A stretch of 64,000 bases of DNA from positions 1 to 64,000 of the forward strand of contig JADIYA010000007.1 in the NCBI GenBank assembly GCA_016705545.1, read 5' to 3'. Under the pieces are notes generated by a model. That model worked only from the letters and a program-made list of their open reading frames with translations. It made no database searches and was not told the origin of the DNA. The position numbers and the translations under genes were made by a program. Numbering within the stretch: position 1 is the first letter of the stretch; each line of letters opens with the position of its first letter. This document shows positions 33,592 to 42,310 of the stretch, in pieces. Origin of the DNA: Flavobacteriales bacterium. Lineage in GTDB: Bacteria > Bacteroidota > Bacteroidia > Flavobacteriales_F > PHOS-HE28.

Positions 33592-34053
33592 ATGTCCGAC
33601 ATGCATCTATACACCCTGGACCTGTTTTGGCGCGGTGACCATACGCGCAGCTATGAGGAGTACACGCGCGAGCACCTCATCCGCATCAAGGGCAAGAACG
33701 AGCTGCGCGCCACCGCCGATCCCCTATTCCGCGGCGACGGCAGTTTGCACAATCCGGAAGACCTCTTGCTCGCCGCGCTCAGCAGCTGCCACTTGCTCAC
33801 CTACCTCGCCCTGTGCGCACGGGCCCGCATCAACGTGCTCAGCTATCATGATCAAGCCGAAGGCACCCTCATGCTCACCAAGGATGGCGGCGGTCATTTC
33901 AGTGGAGTGATGCTGCGACCACAGGTGCGTATCGAGGATGGGGGGCATTTGGAGAAAGCCATCGCCTTCCACGAAGCCGCGCACAAGTACTGCTTCATTG
34001 CGCGCAGCGTGAATTTCCCGGTGAATTGCGAAGCGGCGGTTTCCGCGGCCTGA
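33592..34053 (+). CDS. OsmC/Ohr-family peroxiredoxin
   Basis: A 153-residue OsmC-like protein that detoxifies organic hydroperoxides using a pair of cysteines. Both are present: C66 in LAALSSCHLLTYL and C134 in AHKYCFIARS, with the family arginine region near the N-terminus. It acts in the cytoplasm. It has its own near-leaderless promoter-like TACTTTCA (33580-33587) 4 bases before the ATG, directly behind the upstream terminator. No other stress gene is adjacent. Confidence 0.9.
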   Translation: MSDMHLYTLDLFWRGDHTRSYEEYTREHLIRIKGKNELRATADPLFRGDGSLHNPEDLLLAALSSCHLLTYLALCARARINVLSYHDQAEGTLMLTKDGGGHFSGVMLRPQVRIEDGGHLEKAIAFHEAAHKYCFIARSVNFPVNCEAAVSAA

Positions 34054-34061
34054 ATCAACCT

Positions 34062-35402
34062 CTATCTCAATCGCTCCCGGTATAGCGTGCGCTTCTGGGT
34101 TGACCCGTGCGGCCGGTACACATAGTACGCGTGGCCTTCATGCACCTGCACATCTTCCGGGAACGGGTGCACGAGCATCGAAGGCGCGCCTATCGATCCA
34201 TCGCGCACGTCAACCGACCGCAACCAGGTGCGCGGCCCTTGCCGGAACAGCGCGTACACCTGTCCGCTATGCTGATCCTGGATCAAGGTCTTGGCCCAAT
34301 GCCGCTCCGCGGCATGCCGCATCTTGACCTCCGCGACGGCTGTGCCTTCGGCCATGAAACGGCGGATGCGCTCCTTGGCATGATCGAACACGCACAGTGT
34401 ATCGCGCACCACGAAGAGCGGCGCGTAGGGCACCTTGAAGTAGAGGTCCTTGTGGAAGCCGGTCATGAAGCCTGCGATGAGCTCGCGATCGATGCCGGTC
34501 TCGATCTCCAGGTCCATGGCGATCACCTTGTCGGGGCCGCTCATATACTTGTATTGGCTCCGGAAGAGCTCGATCATGAAATCGTCCTGCACGGTGCAGA
34601 GCAGCTGATCCTTGTTCGTTTTCAGGTCGCGCGCGAAATGCTCGAAGGCCGGGTAAGCTTCGTTGCGGTTGTTGCCGAGCAGCTTGCCGCCGAGGCTGTC
34701 CGTCCAGGGCAGCACGGCTTCGCGCAGGGTCTCTCGGTCTAGCCTGCCCAAGGCGAGCAGATCACCCTCGCGACGAGCGATCCAACCCTCGCGCGCGCCT
34801 TCCACAACCGGCCTGCCACCGTGATCGCAATGCATGGCGCGCGCGTCGTCGGGCAAGCCGATGCTGGCCATTTCGCGCAGCAACGTATCAAGCAGCACCA
34901 GGCGGGCCGCCTGCATCACACGCTGCCCGGCATCGGCCTGGGAGTGCCAGAGCTGCGGCTTGCTATAGGCGAGCACCCAGAGGCCATCGGCATTCGCCAG
35001 GTAGCCACCCACGTGGAGGTCCGGCCGTTTGAACACGACCTCTGGCGCGATCCGCGCGCGCACTTCGGTGGGGTCAAGCAGAATGGCGCCGCGCGCGAGG
35101 CGCAACAAGAGGACTTCGCCGGTGGCTACCTCCTTAGCCGGCACCTTCTGCTTCAATTCCGTGAAGCCCGTATAGGTGATGCGCAATTGCACATCAACAC
35201 CACGCCGCACGTTCAGGCTGAAGCGGCCCTCGGCATCGGACACCTCGCCCTCGTCCGTGCCCGGGATGCTGATATGGGCACCGGACAAGGGCTGGTTCGT
35301 TTCGGAATCCAGCACCACACCGCTGAGCAAGGATGGTTGCGCACGAAGCATCACCCCAATCGCGATGAAGAGGGCTGAAAGGCCAAATGCAAGGATCTTC
35401 AT
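34062..35402 (-). CDS. Exported carboxypeptidase-regulatory-like domain protein
   Basis: A 446-residue exported protein. The signal peptide ILAFGLSALFIAIGVMLRAQ ends at about residue 22. It is followed by a beta-sandwich of the CarboxypepD_reg type (SGVVLDSETNQPLSGAHISIPG...SDAEGRFSLNV...ITYTGF), the domain that also precedes TonB-dependent receptors, but no receptor barrel follows. The remaining 330 residues have no family I recognise; the sequence suggests a beta-rich fold. The start at 35402 is where the signal peptide begins. It is divergent from the J-domain gene, with 88 bases between. Confidence 0.75.
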   Translation of the reverse strand: MKILAFGLSALFIAIGVMLRAQPSLLSGVVLDSETNQPLSGAHISIPGTDEGEVSDAEGRFSLNVRRGVDVQLRITYTGFTELKQKVPAKEVATGEVLLLRLARGAILLDPTEVRARIAPEVVFKRPDLHVGGYLANADGLWVLAYSKPQLWHSQADAGQRVMQAARLVLLDTLLREMASIGLPDDARAMHCDHGGRPVVEGAREGWIARREGDLLALGRLDRETLREAVLPWTDSLGGKLLGNNRNEAYPAFEHFARDLKTNKDQLLCTVQDDFMIELFRSQYKYMSGPDKVIAMDLEIETGIDRELIAGFMTGFHKDLYFKVPYAPLFVVRDTLCVFDHAKERIRRFMAEGTAVAEVKMRHAAERHWAKTLIQDQHSGQVYALFRQGPRTWLRSVDVRDGSIGAPSMLVHPFPEDVQVHEGHAYYVYRPHGSTQKRTLYRERLR

Positions 35403-35490
35403 GCTCGTGCGTTGCCGTGGTAAGATACCTTGGCGCTGAAGATCGCATAACCCGCTGGTCAAGCAAGGGTGCATCGGATCAAGCAACGGC

Positions 35491-35982
35491 ATGCAGCAGG
35501 CACTGCGCTACGATCATTACAAGGTGCTGGGCGTGCCGCGCGATGCTACGGCCACCGAGATCAAGCGCGCCTACCGCGATCGCGTGAAGCAATGGCACCC
35601 GGACCGGAATGATTCGGCACGCGCGCCCGAGGTGTTCCAAGCCTTGCATCAGGCCTACCTCATTCTCAGCGATGACGCAGCCCGCGCGGAGTACAATGCG
35701 CAGTTGCGATTCTACCGCAGAGCAGACGCTCCCGCCCATGCCAAGCCCCCGGCCCATAACACCCACGCACGCCGCCCGATGGCGGATGAGCGTCCGGTCA
35801 CGCGCACTGACCGCACCTTGTTCCGGGGCTTGCATGCCACGGGCCTTGCCTTCGGCGTGCTGCTGGTAAGCGGCATCTGCATCGGCTGCGTGTTCTTCGG
35901 GTGGCCGCTTTACACCCTCCTCTTCCTGCTGCCCGGTTTGGCAGTGATCCCCGATAGCCTCGCTGGGCTTCGTGCCAAATGA
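35491..35982 (+). CDS. Membrane-anchored J-domain (DnaJ-like) protein
   Basis: A 163-residue co-chaperone. Residues 5-70 are a J domain (DHYKVLGVPRDATATEIKRAY...QWHPDRN) with the HPD motif that stimulates DnaK ATPase. The C-terminal part has two hydrophobic segments, ATGLAFGVLLVSGICIGCVFF and PLYTLLFLLPGLAVIP, so the J domain is tethered to the inner membrane. The glycine/phenylalanine and zinc domains of true DnaJ are missing, placing it among specialised type III J-proteins. It is convergent with ilvE across a strong bidirectional terminator. Confidence 0.88.
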   Translation: MQQALRYDHYKVLGVPRDATATEIKRAYRDRVKQWHPDRNDSARAPEVFQALHQAYLILSDDAARAEYNAQLRFYRRADAPAHAKPPAHNTHARRPMADERPVTRTDRTLFRGLHATGLAFGVLLVSGICIGCVFFGWPLYTLLFLLPGLAVIPDSLAGLRAK

Positions 35983-36008
35983 CGAAGGCCGCCATTTGGC
36001 GGCCTTCG
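35983..36008. terminator. Bidirectional terminator between J-protein and ilvE genes
   Basis: CGAAGGCCGCC and GGCGGCCTTCG form a perfect 11-bp stem with an ATTT loop, exactly between two convergent genes. Confidence 0.8.
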
Positions 36009-36028
36009 TGGGAAAGAACAGAGGACTA

Positions 36029-37096
36029 TCAGACCGGCACCACCCACCCGTAGGGATCGGCCACACGGCCGCGACGGATATCATCGAGCTTCTTGCCGAT
36101 GCGATTGGCCAGTTCCCGCGTCTCTACGCCAGGGAGGTCGTAAGTGGCATCGTCAAAAGCGATGGTCTGGATGTGCGCGATGGTGGCGGCAGTGCCAGCG
36201 CCGAAGGCGGAGCGCAAGCGGCCATTGCGCGCAGCAACTTCCACTTCTTCGACGGACACGCGGCGCTCTTCCACCTTGATGCCCTCATCCTTGGCGATGC
36301 GGATGATGCTGTCGCGCGTGATGCCGCGCAGGATGGTGCCATCGAGCGCAGGGGTGATCAGCGTGCCATCGATATTGAAGAACACGTTCATTGTGCCGCT
36401 CTCCTCGATGTACTCGTGCGTGAGGCCATCGGTCCAAAGCAGCTGATGGAAGCCCTCCTCCTGACCCAGCTTGGCCGGATAGAGGCCGCCACCGTAGTTG
36501 CCGCCGCACTTGGCTTCACCGGTACCGCCGGGGAATGCACGGCTGAACTTCGTCTCTACTTTCACACGGACCGGCTCATTGTAATAGCCGCGCACCGGGC
36601 AGGTGAAGATGATCAGGCGGTAGGTATCGCTCGGTCGCACCCCGATATAGGCGTCGCTTGCGAACAGGAACGGTCGGATGTAGAGCGAGGCGTCCTCATC
36701 CTTCAGCACCCAGCTGCTATCAGCGCGCACCAGTTCCACCATCGCTTCCAGGAAGGCCTCCTCCGGGATATGCGGCATGCACATGCGGTGTGCGCTATGA
36801 TTCATGCGCGTGATGTTGTCTTGTGGACGGATAAGATTGATCCCGCCATCCACGTTGCGATAGGCCTTCAGTCCCTCGAAAATGGTCTGGCTGTAGTGCA
36901 GCACCAAGGAAGCCGGGCTCATGCGCATGTCCGCGAAGGGCACGATCCGCATGTCGCGCCACCCGCCATCGGCATAGTCCATCACGAACATGTGGTCGCT
37001 GAAGACCCTTCCGAACTTGATGTTCTCGAGATCCGTTGTTGGCAGCTTCGAGGCGGCGATGCGCTCGATGGCTATCTTTTGGCCGGTGGTGATCAT
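36029..37096 (-). CDS. ilvE: Branched-chain amino acid aminotransferase
   Basis: A PLP-dependent fold-IV transaminase making leucine, isoleucine and valine from their 2-oxo acids. The 355-residue length is the long form typical of Bacteroidota. Seen: VLHYSQTIFEGLKAYR near the N-terminus, the PLP lysine in GEAKCGGNYGGGL, the EYIEESGTMNVFF loop that binds the substrate carboxylate, and the phosphate-binding region SAFGAGTAAT. A perfect -7 element TACATTTG is at 37123-37130, leaving a short leader. Monocistronic, with a terminator shared with the J-protein. Confidence 0.95.
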   Translation of the reverse strand: MITTGQKIAIERIAASKLPTTDLENIKFGRVFSDHMFVMDYADGGWRDMRIVPFADMRMSPASLVLHYSQTIFEGLKAYRNVDGGINLIRPQDNITRMNHSAHRMCMPHIPEEAFLEAMVELVRADSSWVLKDEDASLYIRPFLFASDAYIGVRPSDTYRLIIFTCPVRGYYNEPVRVKVETKFSRAFPGGTGEAKCGGNYGGGLYPAKLGQEEGFHQLLWTDGLTHEYIEESGTMNVFFNIDGTLITPALDGTILRGITRDSIIRIAKDEGIKVEERRVSVEEVEVAARNGRLRSAFGAGTAATIAHIQTIAFDDATYDLPGVETRELANRIGKKLDDIRRGRVADPYGWVVPV

Positions 37097-37122
37097 GCGC
37101 GTTGCGATTCAGGGGCTCGGGC

Positions 37123-37130
37123 CAAATGTA
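37123..37130 (-). promoter_or_regulatory. Promoter -7 element (TACATTTG) of ilvE
   Basis: Exact TAnnTTTG match on the minus strand, 26 bases before the ATG. Confidence 0.6.
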
Positions 37131-37191
37131 GAAGGCCCGCGCAGGTGAACGGCGCCAATGTAGCCCCGCCGAACGAAGCCGCCGTTAAGGG

Positions 37192-39039
37192 ATGTCAAGT
37201 CCAACTGTGTTGCGAACGCCCGCTGATGTGCTAATGGCGCACTGGGGTTATGCTGCCTTCCGGCCCGGTCAGGAGGCGGTGATCGCTCATGTGCTGGAGG
37301 GTGGCGACACCTTGGCGCTGCTGCCCACCGGTGGCGGCAAAAGCCTCTGCTACCAGGTGCCTGCCCTGTGCATGGGCAAGCTCTGCATCGTGGTCTCGCC
37401 GCTGATCGCACTGATGAAGGACCAAGTGGATGGCTTGCGTAAGCGCGGCATTGCGGCACGCGCGCTCATAGCCGGCATGCGCGCGGCCGAGATCGAGAAT
37501 ACCCTTGAAGCCGCTGTGCACGGCAAACTGGCATTCTTGTATGTCTCTCCCGAAAGGCTGGGCACGGACATGGTGCGCTCACGTTTGCCGCGCCTGCCGG
37601 TGGGCTTGCTGGCCGTTGATGAAGCGCACTGCATCTCCCAATGGGGCCACGATTTCAGGCCGGCCTACCGCCGGATCGCTGAGGTGCGGGAACTGCTGCC
37701 ACGAGTTCCAGTGCTCGCGCTCACGGCCTCTGCCACGCCAGTGGTTGCAGCGGACATCATGGACCAGCTCGCCTTCAGCAAAGGCAAGCTCCTTCGCGGG
37801 TCCTTTGCACGGCCTGAACTCGCCCTGTGGGTAAGCCGTGGTGAGGATCGCACTGGGCGATTACTGCGGATCCTGCGTGAAGTCCCTGGCAGCGCCATCG
37901 TGTACGCGCGTGAGCGAAGGGCCACGGTCCGCATCGCGCATTTGCTCGCTCAGCACGGCATCTCAGCCGCCGCATACCATGCCGGACTCGGGACCGCGGA
38001 GCGCGATCGCGTGCAGCGTGAATGGACCAGCGGCGCCATCCGGTGCGTGGCCGCAACCAACGCATTCGGCATGGGCATCGACAAAGCTGACGTGCGCAGC
38101 GTGATCCATCTGGAGCCGCCGCCCGACCTGGAGAGCTACTATCAGGAAGCGGGCCGTGCAGGACGCGATGGCCAGGGATCATGGGCCTTCCTGCTCACTG
38201 GGCCGGGCGATGCTGAGCGCGCGCAGGAACGGCTCCGAGACAGCTTCCCTCCGCTCGAAACCGTGCGCCGCGTCTATCAAGCTCTCGCGGATACGCACGG
38301 CATCGCCTTGGGATCGGGGCTGCATGAATCCTACCCGGTGGACATCGCCGCGCTCGCGAAGCGCACCGGCCTGCGTGCGCCCGTGGTGGCCAATTCACTG
38401 AAGGCCTTGGAGCTCGATGGCCGCATCGCATTGAGCGATGGCATCCACAGCCCTTCGCGCGTGCTGATCATGGCGGATCATGCCAGCGTTCATCGTATGC
38501 GCGTGAACGACCAACGGCTCGGTGCCCTTCTGGAAGCGTTGCTCCGTCTGCATGGCGGCTTGTTCGAGGAGCCCACGCTGATCGACGAGGCGAGGCTCGA
38601 GAGGCTCTTGGGCAAACCGCAGGCGGAAATCATCAGGCAACTCACGGAACTCGATCGCATGGGCATCCTTTCCTACCGGCAACGCACCGATGCGCCAATG
38701 GCCACCTTGCTCATGCCGCGCGCGGATGCCGCTAAGCTCAACTTGGAACCGGAGGCGCTCAGCGAACGTGAACGACGGGCCAAGGGGCGCGTGCAAGCCA
38801 TGCTGGACTACGCAGAAGGCGGGGACGAATGCCGCATGATCACGGTGCTCGACTATTTCGGTGAGCACCTGGAGGCTCCCTGCGGGCGCTGCGACGCCTG
38901 CACGCGCGCAGGAATGAAAGCCGGGTCGAGCCACCGAGCATCATCCGTGGCCTCCGAGCCCTTGGCCGCCTATGCGCGGATCTCCGCTGCTGATCGGGCG
39001 TTGCGCGATGAGTATGGTGACGGGCCCATGGAGGCATGA
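37192..39039 (+). CDS. recQ: RecQ-type ATP-dependent DNA helicase
   Basis: A 3'-5' superfamily 2 helicase acting in recombination and replication-fork repair. Seen: motif 0 RPGQEAVI, Walker A LLPTGGGKSLCYQ, DEAH-type motif II VDEAHCISQWGHDFRP, motif III TASAT, motif V GMGIDKADVR, and motif VI QEAGRAGRDG. The zinc-binding end is CRMITVLDYFGE...CGRCDAC. The 615-residue length and the end after the zinc/winged-helix region indicate no HRDC domain. Start ATG 37192. It is the first gene of a tight operon with DNA-repair glycosylase and fmt. Confidence 0.95.
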   Translation: MSSPTVLRTPADVLMAHWGYAAFRPGQEAVIAHVLEGGDTLALLPTGGGKSLCYQVPALCMGKLCIVVSPLIALMKDQVDGLRKRGIAARALIAGMRAAEIENTLEAAVHGKLAFLYVSPERLGTDMVRSRLPRLPVGLLAVDEAHCISQWGHDFRPAYRRIAEVRELLPRVPVLALTASATPVVAADIMDQLAFSKGKLLRGSFARPELALWVSRGEDRTGRLLRILREVPGSAIVYARERRATVRIAHLLAQHGISAAAYHAGLGTAERDRVQREWTSGAIRCVAATNAFGMGIDKADVRSVIHLEPPPDLESYYQEAGRAGRDGQGSWAFLLTGPGDAERAQERLRDSFPPLETVRRVYQALADTHGIALGSGLHESYPVDIAALAKRTGLRAPVVANSLKALELDGRIALSDGIHSPSRVLIMADHASVHRMRVNDQRLGALLEALLRLHGGLFEEPTLIDEARLERLLGKPQAEIIRQLTELDRMGILSYRQRTDAPMATLLMPRADAAKLNLEPEALSERERRAKGRVQAMLDYAEGGDECRMITVLDYFGEHLEAPCGRCDACTRAGMKAGSSHRASSVASEPLAAYARISAADRALRDEYGDGPMEA

Positions 39040-39635
39040 GCGCAACGCTGAACCGGGATTTCTACACGCGAACGGACGTCATGCGCATCGCGAGGGAGCT
39101 GCTGGGCATGGTGCTGGTGAGCGAGATGGATGGAATCCGCACCAGCGGCTTCATCACCGAGACGGAAGCCTACGCAGGAATCGGCGACCGCGCTTCGCAC
39201 GCCTTCGGCGGCAGGCGGACAGCGCGCACTGAAGTGATGTACGCTGCTGGCGGCACGGCATACGTGTACCTCTGCTATGGCATGCACCACCTCTTCAATG
39301 TGGTCACGCATGAAGCCGGCACCCCGCATGCGATTCTCGTGCGCGCCATGGAACCATTGGAAGGGATCGAGGCCATGCGTGCCCGGCGCGAAGGGAGGCC
39401 TCTGCGCACTGGAGGTCCGGCCTTGGTGAGCAACGCGCTCGGCATTCGGACAATGCACTCCGGACTGGACCTGATTAGCGGCCCGATAAGGATCGAGGAT
39501 CATGGCTATCGACCCTTGCACGCATCGATCATAGCCGGACCACGGATCGGTGTTGATTACGCAGGCGCCGATGCACTGCTGCCTTACCGGTTCCGCATCG
39601 CACCTTCGCCGCCATCGAACCGGAAGTGGAAGTGA
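39036..39635 (+). CDS. 3-methyladenine (alkyladenine) DNA glycosylase, AAG/MPG type
   Basis: Excises alkylated purines and hypoxanthine from DNA. The 199-residue product has the AAG fold signatures: the tyrosine of FITETEAYAGIGDRASHAF with the catalytic glutamate, GGTAYVYLCYGMHHLFNVV, and GGPALVSNALGI. The start overlaps the recQ stop as ATGA, so translation is coupled; both are repair genes. Its 3' end overlaps the fmt start. Call is firm. Confidence 0.93.
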   Translation: MSATLNRDFYTRTDVMRIARELLGMVLVSEMDGIRTSGFITETEAYAGIGDRASHAFGGRRTARTEVMYAAGGTAYVYLCYGMHHLFNVVTHEAGTPHAILVRAMEPLEGIEAMRARREGRPLRTGGPALVSNALGIRTMHSGLDLISGPIRIEDHGYRPLHASIIAGPRIGVDYAGADALLPYRFRIAPSPPSNRKWK

Positions 39636-40588
39636 GCAAGGGCCGCGTGATCTTCATGGGCACACCGGAATTCGCGGTGGCCAGCCTGCGTGCATTGATC
39701 GATGCGGGCATTGATGCAGCAGCGGTGATCACAGCACCGGATCGGCCTGCCGGCCGCGGCCAGCGCTTGCGCATGAGCGCCGTGAAGGAATTCGCCTTGG
39801 AGCGCGAGCTCCGCGTGCTGCAGCCGGAGAAACTCCGGGATCCGGCCTTCTTAGCCGACCTGGATGAGTTGCAGGCCGACCTGTTTGTCGTGGTCGCCTT
39901 CCGCATGCTGCCTGCAGCAGTCTGGCAGAAGCCTCCGTTGGGCACCATCAACCTGCATGCATCCCTGCTGCCCGCATACCGAGGGGCCGCACCGATCAAC
40001 TGGGCCATCATCAACGGTGAAACGCGCACCGGCGCCACAACCTTCTTCATCCGCGAGGAGATCGACACAGGCGATGTGCTTGACCGCATTGAATTGGCCA
40101 TCGGCCCGGAGGAGAGCGCGGGGGAGTTGCATGACAGATTGATGACCGCTGGTGCAGCGCTTCTTACGAGGACGGTGAGGCGCATCTTGGATGGAAATCG
40201 ATCCAGCACGCCACAAGGCCCATTGCCGAATGGATCACCACTCGCCCCGAAGCTCACACCGGATAACTGCCGCGTGGATTGGAATCGGCCCTCGCAGCAT
40301 GTGCACAACCTGATCCGCGGCCTCTCCCCTTTCCCCGGCGCATGGACCATGCTCCATCATGCTGATGGACGCGCGGAACGGTTCAAGATCCTTCGTGCCA
40401 AAGTCGAGGCGGACGCGGATAATGGTTCCGATGCGGGAGCCATCATTCTGAAAAATCAAGCGTTGCTCGTCCGCTGCGCCGACGGTTGGTTAGCCGTGAC
40501 CGAGCTGCAGCCCGAGGGGCGCAAGCGCATGTCCGCTGCCGATTTCATCCGCGGCGCTGGGCGCCTTGAGCATGCCCGTTTCCAATGA
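39632..40588 (+). CDS. fmt: Methionyl-tRNA formyltransferase
   Basis: Formylates initiator Met-tRNA with 10-formyl-THF. Seen: RVIFMGTPEFAVASL at the start, the formyl-THF-binding NLHASLLPAYRGAAPINWAI with catalytic asparagine and histidine, and the aspartate of DTGDVLDRIEL. The C-terminal tRNA-binding domain contains IRGLSPFPGAWT. About 318 residues, normal length. Start: the GTG at 39632 forms a GTGA overlap with the glycosylase stop; a GTG at 39626 is possible. The gene is followed by an overlapping cupin gene. Confidence 0.93.
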   Translation: MSKGRVIFMGTPEFAVASLRALIDAGIDAAAVITAPDRPAGRGQRLRMSAVKEFALERELRVLQPEKLRDPAFLADLDELQADLFVVVAFRMLPAAVWQKPPLGTINLHASLLPAYRGAAPINWAIINGETRTGATTFFIREEIDTGDVLDRIELAIGPEESAGELHDRLMTAGAALLTRTVRRILDGNRSSTPQGPLPNGSPLAPKLTPDNCRVDWNRPSQHVHNLIRGLSPFPGAWTMLHHADGRAERFKILRAKVEADADNGSDAGAIILKNQALLVRCADGWLAVTELQPEGRKRMSAADFIRGAGRLEHARFQ

Positions 40589-40986
40589 ACTTGACCCGAA
40601 CCGCAATCCTGCTCGTGGCCGTTACCAGCAGTTATTTTGCCATCGGCCAGCGCTTCAGCAGCGACTTCGCTCCATGCGCTGCGGGTCCGGCGAACACCGT
40701 AGCCCCCTTGCACAGTGACAGCCTTTCCTCATCCTTCCTCATCTGCGTGCCGCGCGAAGTGCGCCCGCACTACCACGACTGGCATACGGAGCATGTGGTG
40801 GTGATCGAAGGCGAAGGGGAAATGCTGCTCGGTGATTCGGTCTTCGTGATCCGATCAGGCGATGCAATCGCGATCCCGAAGGGCACCGTGCATGCTGTTA
40901 CCACGCTCTCCGAAAGACCACTGCGGGTGGTGAGCATCCAGTCGCCGCGCTTCGATGGTGCCGATCGCGTGCCCGTGGAGCGTTGA
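40585..40986 (+). CDS. Exported cupin-domain protein
   Basis: A 133-residue protein with a signal-like N-terminus (ILLVAVTSSYFAIGQ) and one cupin barrel: PHYHDWHTEHVVVIEGEGEMLLG carries the metal-binding histidines and glutamate of motif 1, and GDAIAIPKGTVHAV the histidine of motif 2. A metal site is therefore likely. The start overlaps the fmt stop as ATGA. Export makes it unlike the cytosolic enzymes of the operon, so the coupling is probably only transcriptional. Substrate unknown. Confidence 0.8.
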   Translation: MNLTRTAILLVAVTSSYFAIGQRFSSDFAPCAAGPANTVAPLHSDSLSSSFLICVPREVRPHYHDWHTEHVVVIEGEGEMLLGDSVFVIRSGDAIAIPKGTVHAVTTLSERPLRVVSIQSPRFDGADRVPVER

Positions 40987-41122
40987 TTCAACGACTGCTG
41001 GAGGGTGCCTTGAAATCGTCCAAAGGCCATTTCTGAAACCCTTACTGGCAGCGGGATTCCGGCCGACTTATGAACAAACACCCTGATTTTTCAACATTCT
41101 CCGGATGTCCGTCCGGAAACCG

Positions 41123-41152
41123 TTGACAGGCGCGGGTTTCAGAATAGATTTG
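41123..41152 (+). promoter_or_regulatory. Promoter of the HU gene (TTG-N19-TAGATTTG)
   Basis: TTG at 41123-41125 and TAGATTTG at 41145-41152 with 19 bases between them match the Bacteroidota -33/-7 consensus exactly. The best full promoter in the window; it implies a leader of roughly 35-40 bases before the ATG at 41196. Confidence 0.8.
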
Positions 41153-41195
41153 TCCACGAGTTCAACAAACCACAACTCACCAACACAACACGACC

Positions 41196-41471
41196 ATGGG
41201 TAACAAAGCAGAACTGATCGAGAGCATTGCCAACGACGCGAAGATCTCCAAGGCCGATGCGAAGCGCGCCCTCGACGCCTTCGTGGGCAACACCACCAAG
41301 TCCCTGAAGAAGGGTGAGCGCGTGACGCTCGTGGGCTTCGGCACCTTCAGCATCACCAAGCGCGCTGCTCGCAAGGGCCGCAACCCTCAGACAGGCAAGG
41401 AGATCAAGATCGCTGCCAAGAAGGTGGTGAAGTTCAAGGCCGGCGCCGACCTCGCCAGCCGCGTGAAGTAA
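41196..41471 (+). CDS. hup: HU-family DNA-binding protein
   Basis: A 91-residue histone-like protein that bends and compacts DNA as a dimer. Seen: ELIESIANDAKISKADAKRAL, the VTLVGFGTFSI core and the signature of the DNA-binding arm, RKGRNPQTGKEI with the intercalating proline, then a C-terminal lysine/valine-rich helix. It has an ideal promoter and a strong terminator, as expected for a highly expressed gene. Confidence 0.96.
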   Translation: MGNKAELIESIANDAKISKADAKRALDAFVGNTTKSLKKGERVTLVGFGTFSITKRAARKGRNPQTGKEIKIAAKKVVKFKAGADLASRVK

Positions 41472-41490
41472 TCCCCTTCCGCTACCGGGA

Positions 41491-41522
41491 AAGCCCCTCG
41501 CATCGCGGGGGGCTTTTCTTTT
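41491..41522 (+). terminator. Terminator of the HU gene
   Basis: AAGCCCC pairs with GGGGCTT around a 9-11 base loop, followed by TTTTCTTTT. Confidence 0.85.
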
Positions 41523-41537
41523 GCGCCATCCAACCGC

Positions 41538-42212
41538 ATGACCGATCACGACCTGTACGAGCGCCTCTGCGCTTTCATCACGCCCAACAAGCGCGGACTT
41601 TTCGAGCGTATCGCCACGGAGCGCACCCGGCACATCACCTGCGTGCTTGAGGACATCTATCAAGCGCACAACGCCAGCGCGGTCGTGCGCACCTGCGACC
41701 TGCTCGGCATCCAGGACCTGCACATCATCGAGAACCGTAACAAGTACACGGTGAACCCGGATGTCACCCTAGGCTCATCGAAATGGGTGGATATGCACCG
41801 CTGGCGCGGCGAAGCAGACAACACCGCGCGCTGCATCGCGCAGCTCAAGGAGCGCGGATACGCCATCGTCACCACCTCGCCACGCGCCACTGACTGCACA
41901 CCCGCCACCATCGCGCTGGACCGACCGCTGGCCTTCTGCTTCGGCACGGAACTCACCGGCGCCAGCGATGCCCTGATTGAGCAAGCTGATATCGCGCTGC
42001 GCATACCGATGCACGGATTCACCGAGAGCTACAACATCAGCGTATCGGCAGCCATCACGCTCTACACCGTGATGGAACGCCTTCGCGCATCCGATGTGAA
42101 CTGGCAGCTCGATGCCGCCGCGCTCGATGCATTGAAGCTATCGTGGGCGCGCAAAGTGGTGCACAGCGCTGCGCACCTCGAGGAGCGGATCCGGCAAGAG
42201 CGCAGGCCGTGA
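41538..42212 (+). CDS. trmH: tRNA (guanosine-2'-O)-methyltransferase, TrmH/SpoU family
   Basis: A 224-residue SPOUT methyltransferase that methylates the 2'-OH of G18 in tRNA. The three family motifs are present: NASAVVRTCDLLGI (motif 1, catalytic arginine), FCFGTELTGASDALIEQAD (motif 2) and IPMHGFTESYNISVSAAITLY (motif 3, the knot that binds SAM). The C-terminal helix is basic and probably contacts tRNA. Position G18 as the target is inferred from length and similarity to TrmH rather than to the 23S rRNA enzyme RlmB. Confidence 0.9.
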   Translation: MTDHDLYERLCAFITPNKRGLFERIATERTRHITCVLEDIYQAHNASAVVRTCDLLGIQDLHIIENRNKYTVNPDVTLGSSKWVDMHRWRGEADNTARCIAQLKERGYAIVTTSPRATDCTPATIALDRPLAFCFGTELTGASDALIEQADIALRIPMHGFTESYNISVSAAITLYTVMERLRASDVNWQLDAAALDALKLSWARKVVHSAAHLEERIRQERRP

Positions 42213-42277
42213 CCGTTTTCGACACGCACGGGTTCACAAGGGCGGGATCAGCGCGCGTGCCAACCTCCGTTGCGGGA

Positions 42278-42285
42278 TACTTTCG
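42278..42285 (+). promoter_or_regulatory. Promoter -7 element (TACTTTCG) of the THX gene
   Basis: TAnnTTCG variant of the -7 consensus, 25 bases before the ATG at 42311. Confidence 0.5.
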
Positions 42286-42310
42286 CCGCGAAACCAACAA
42301 CCTCGATCTC

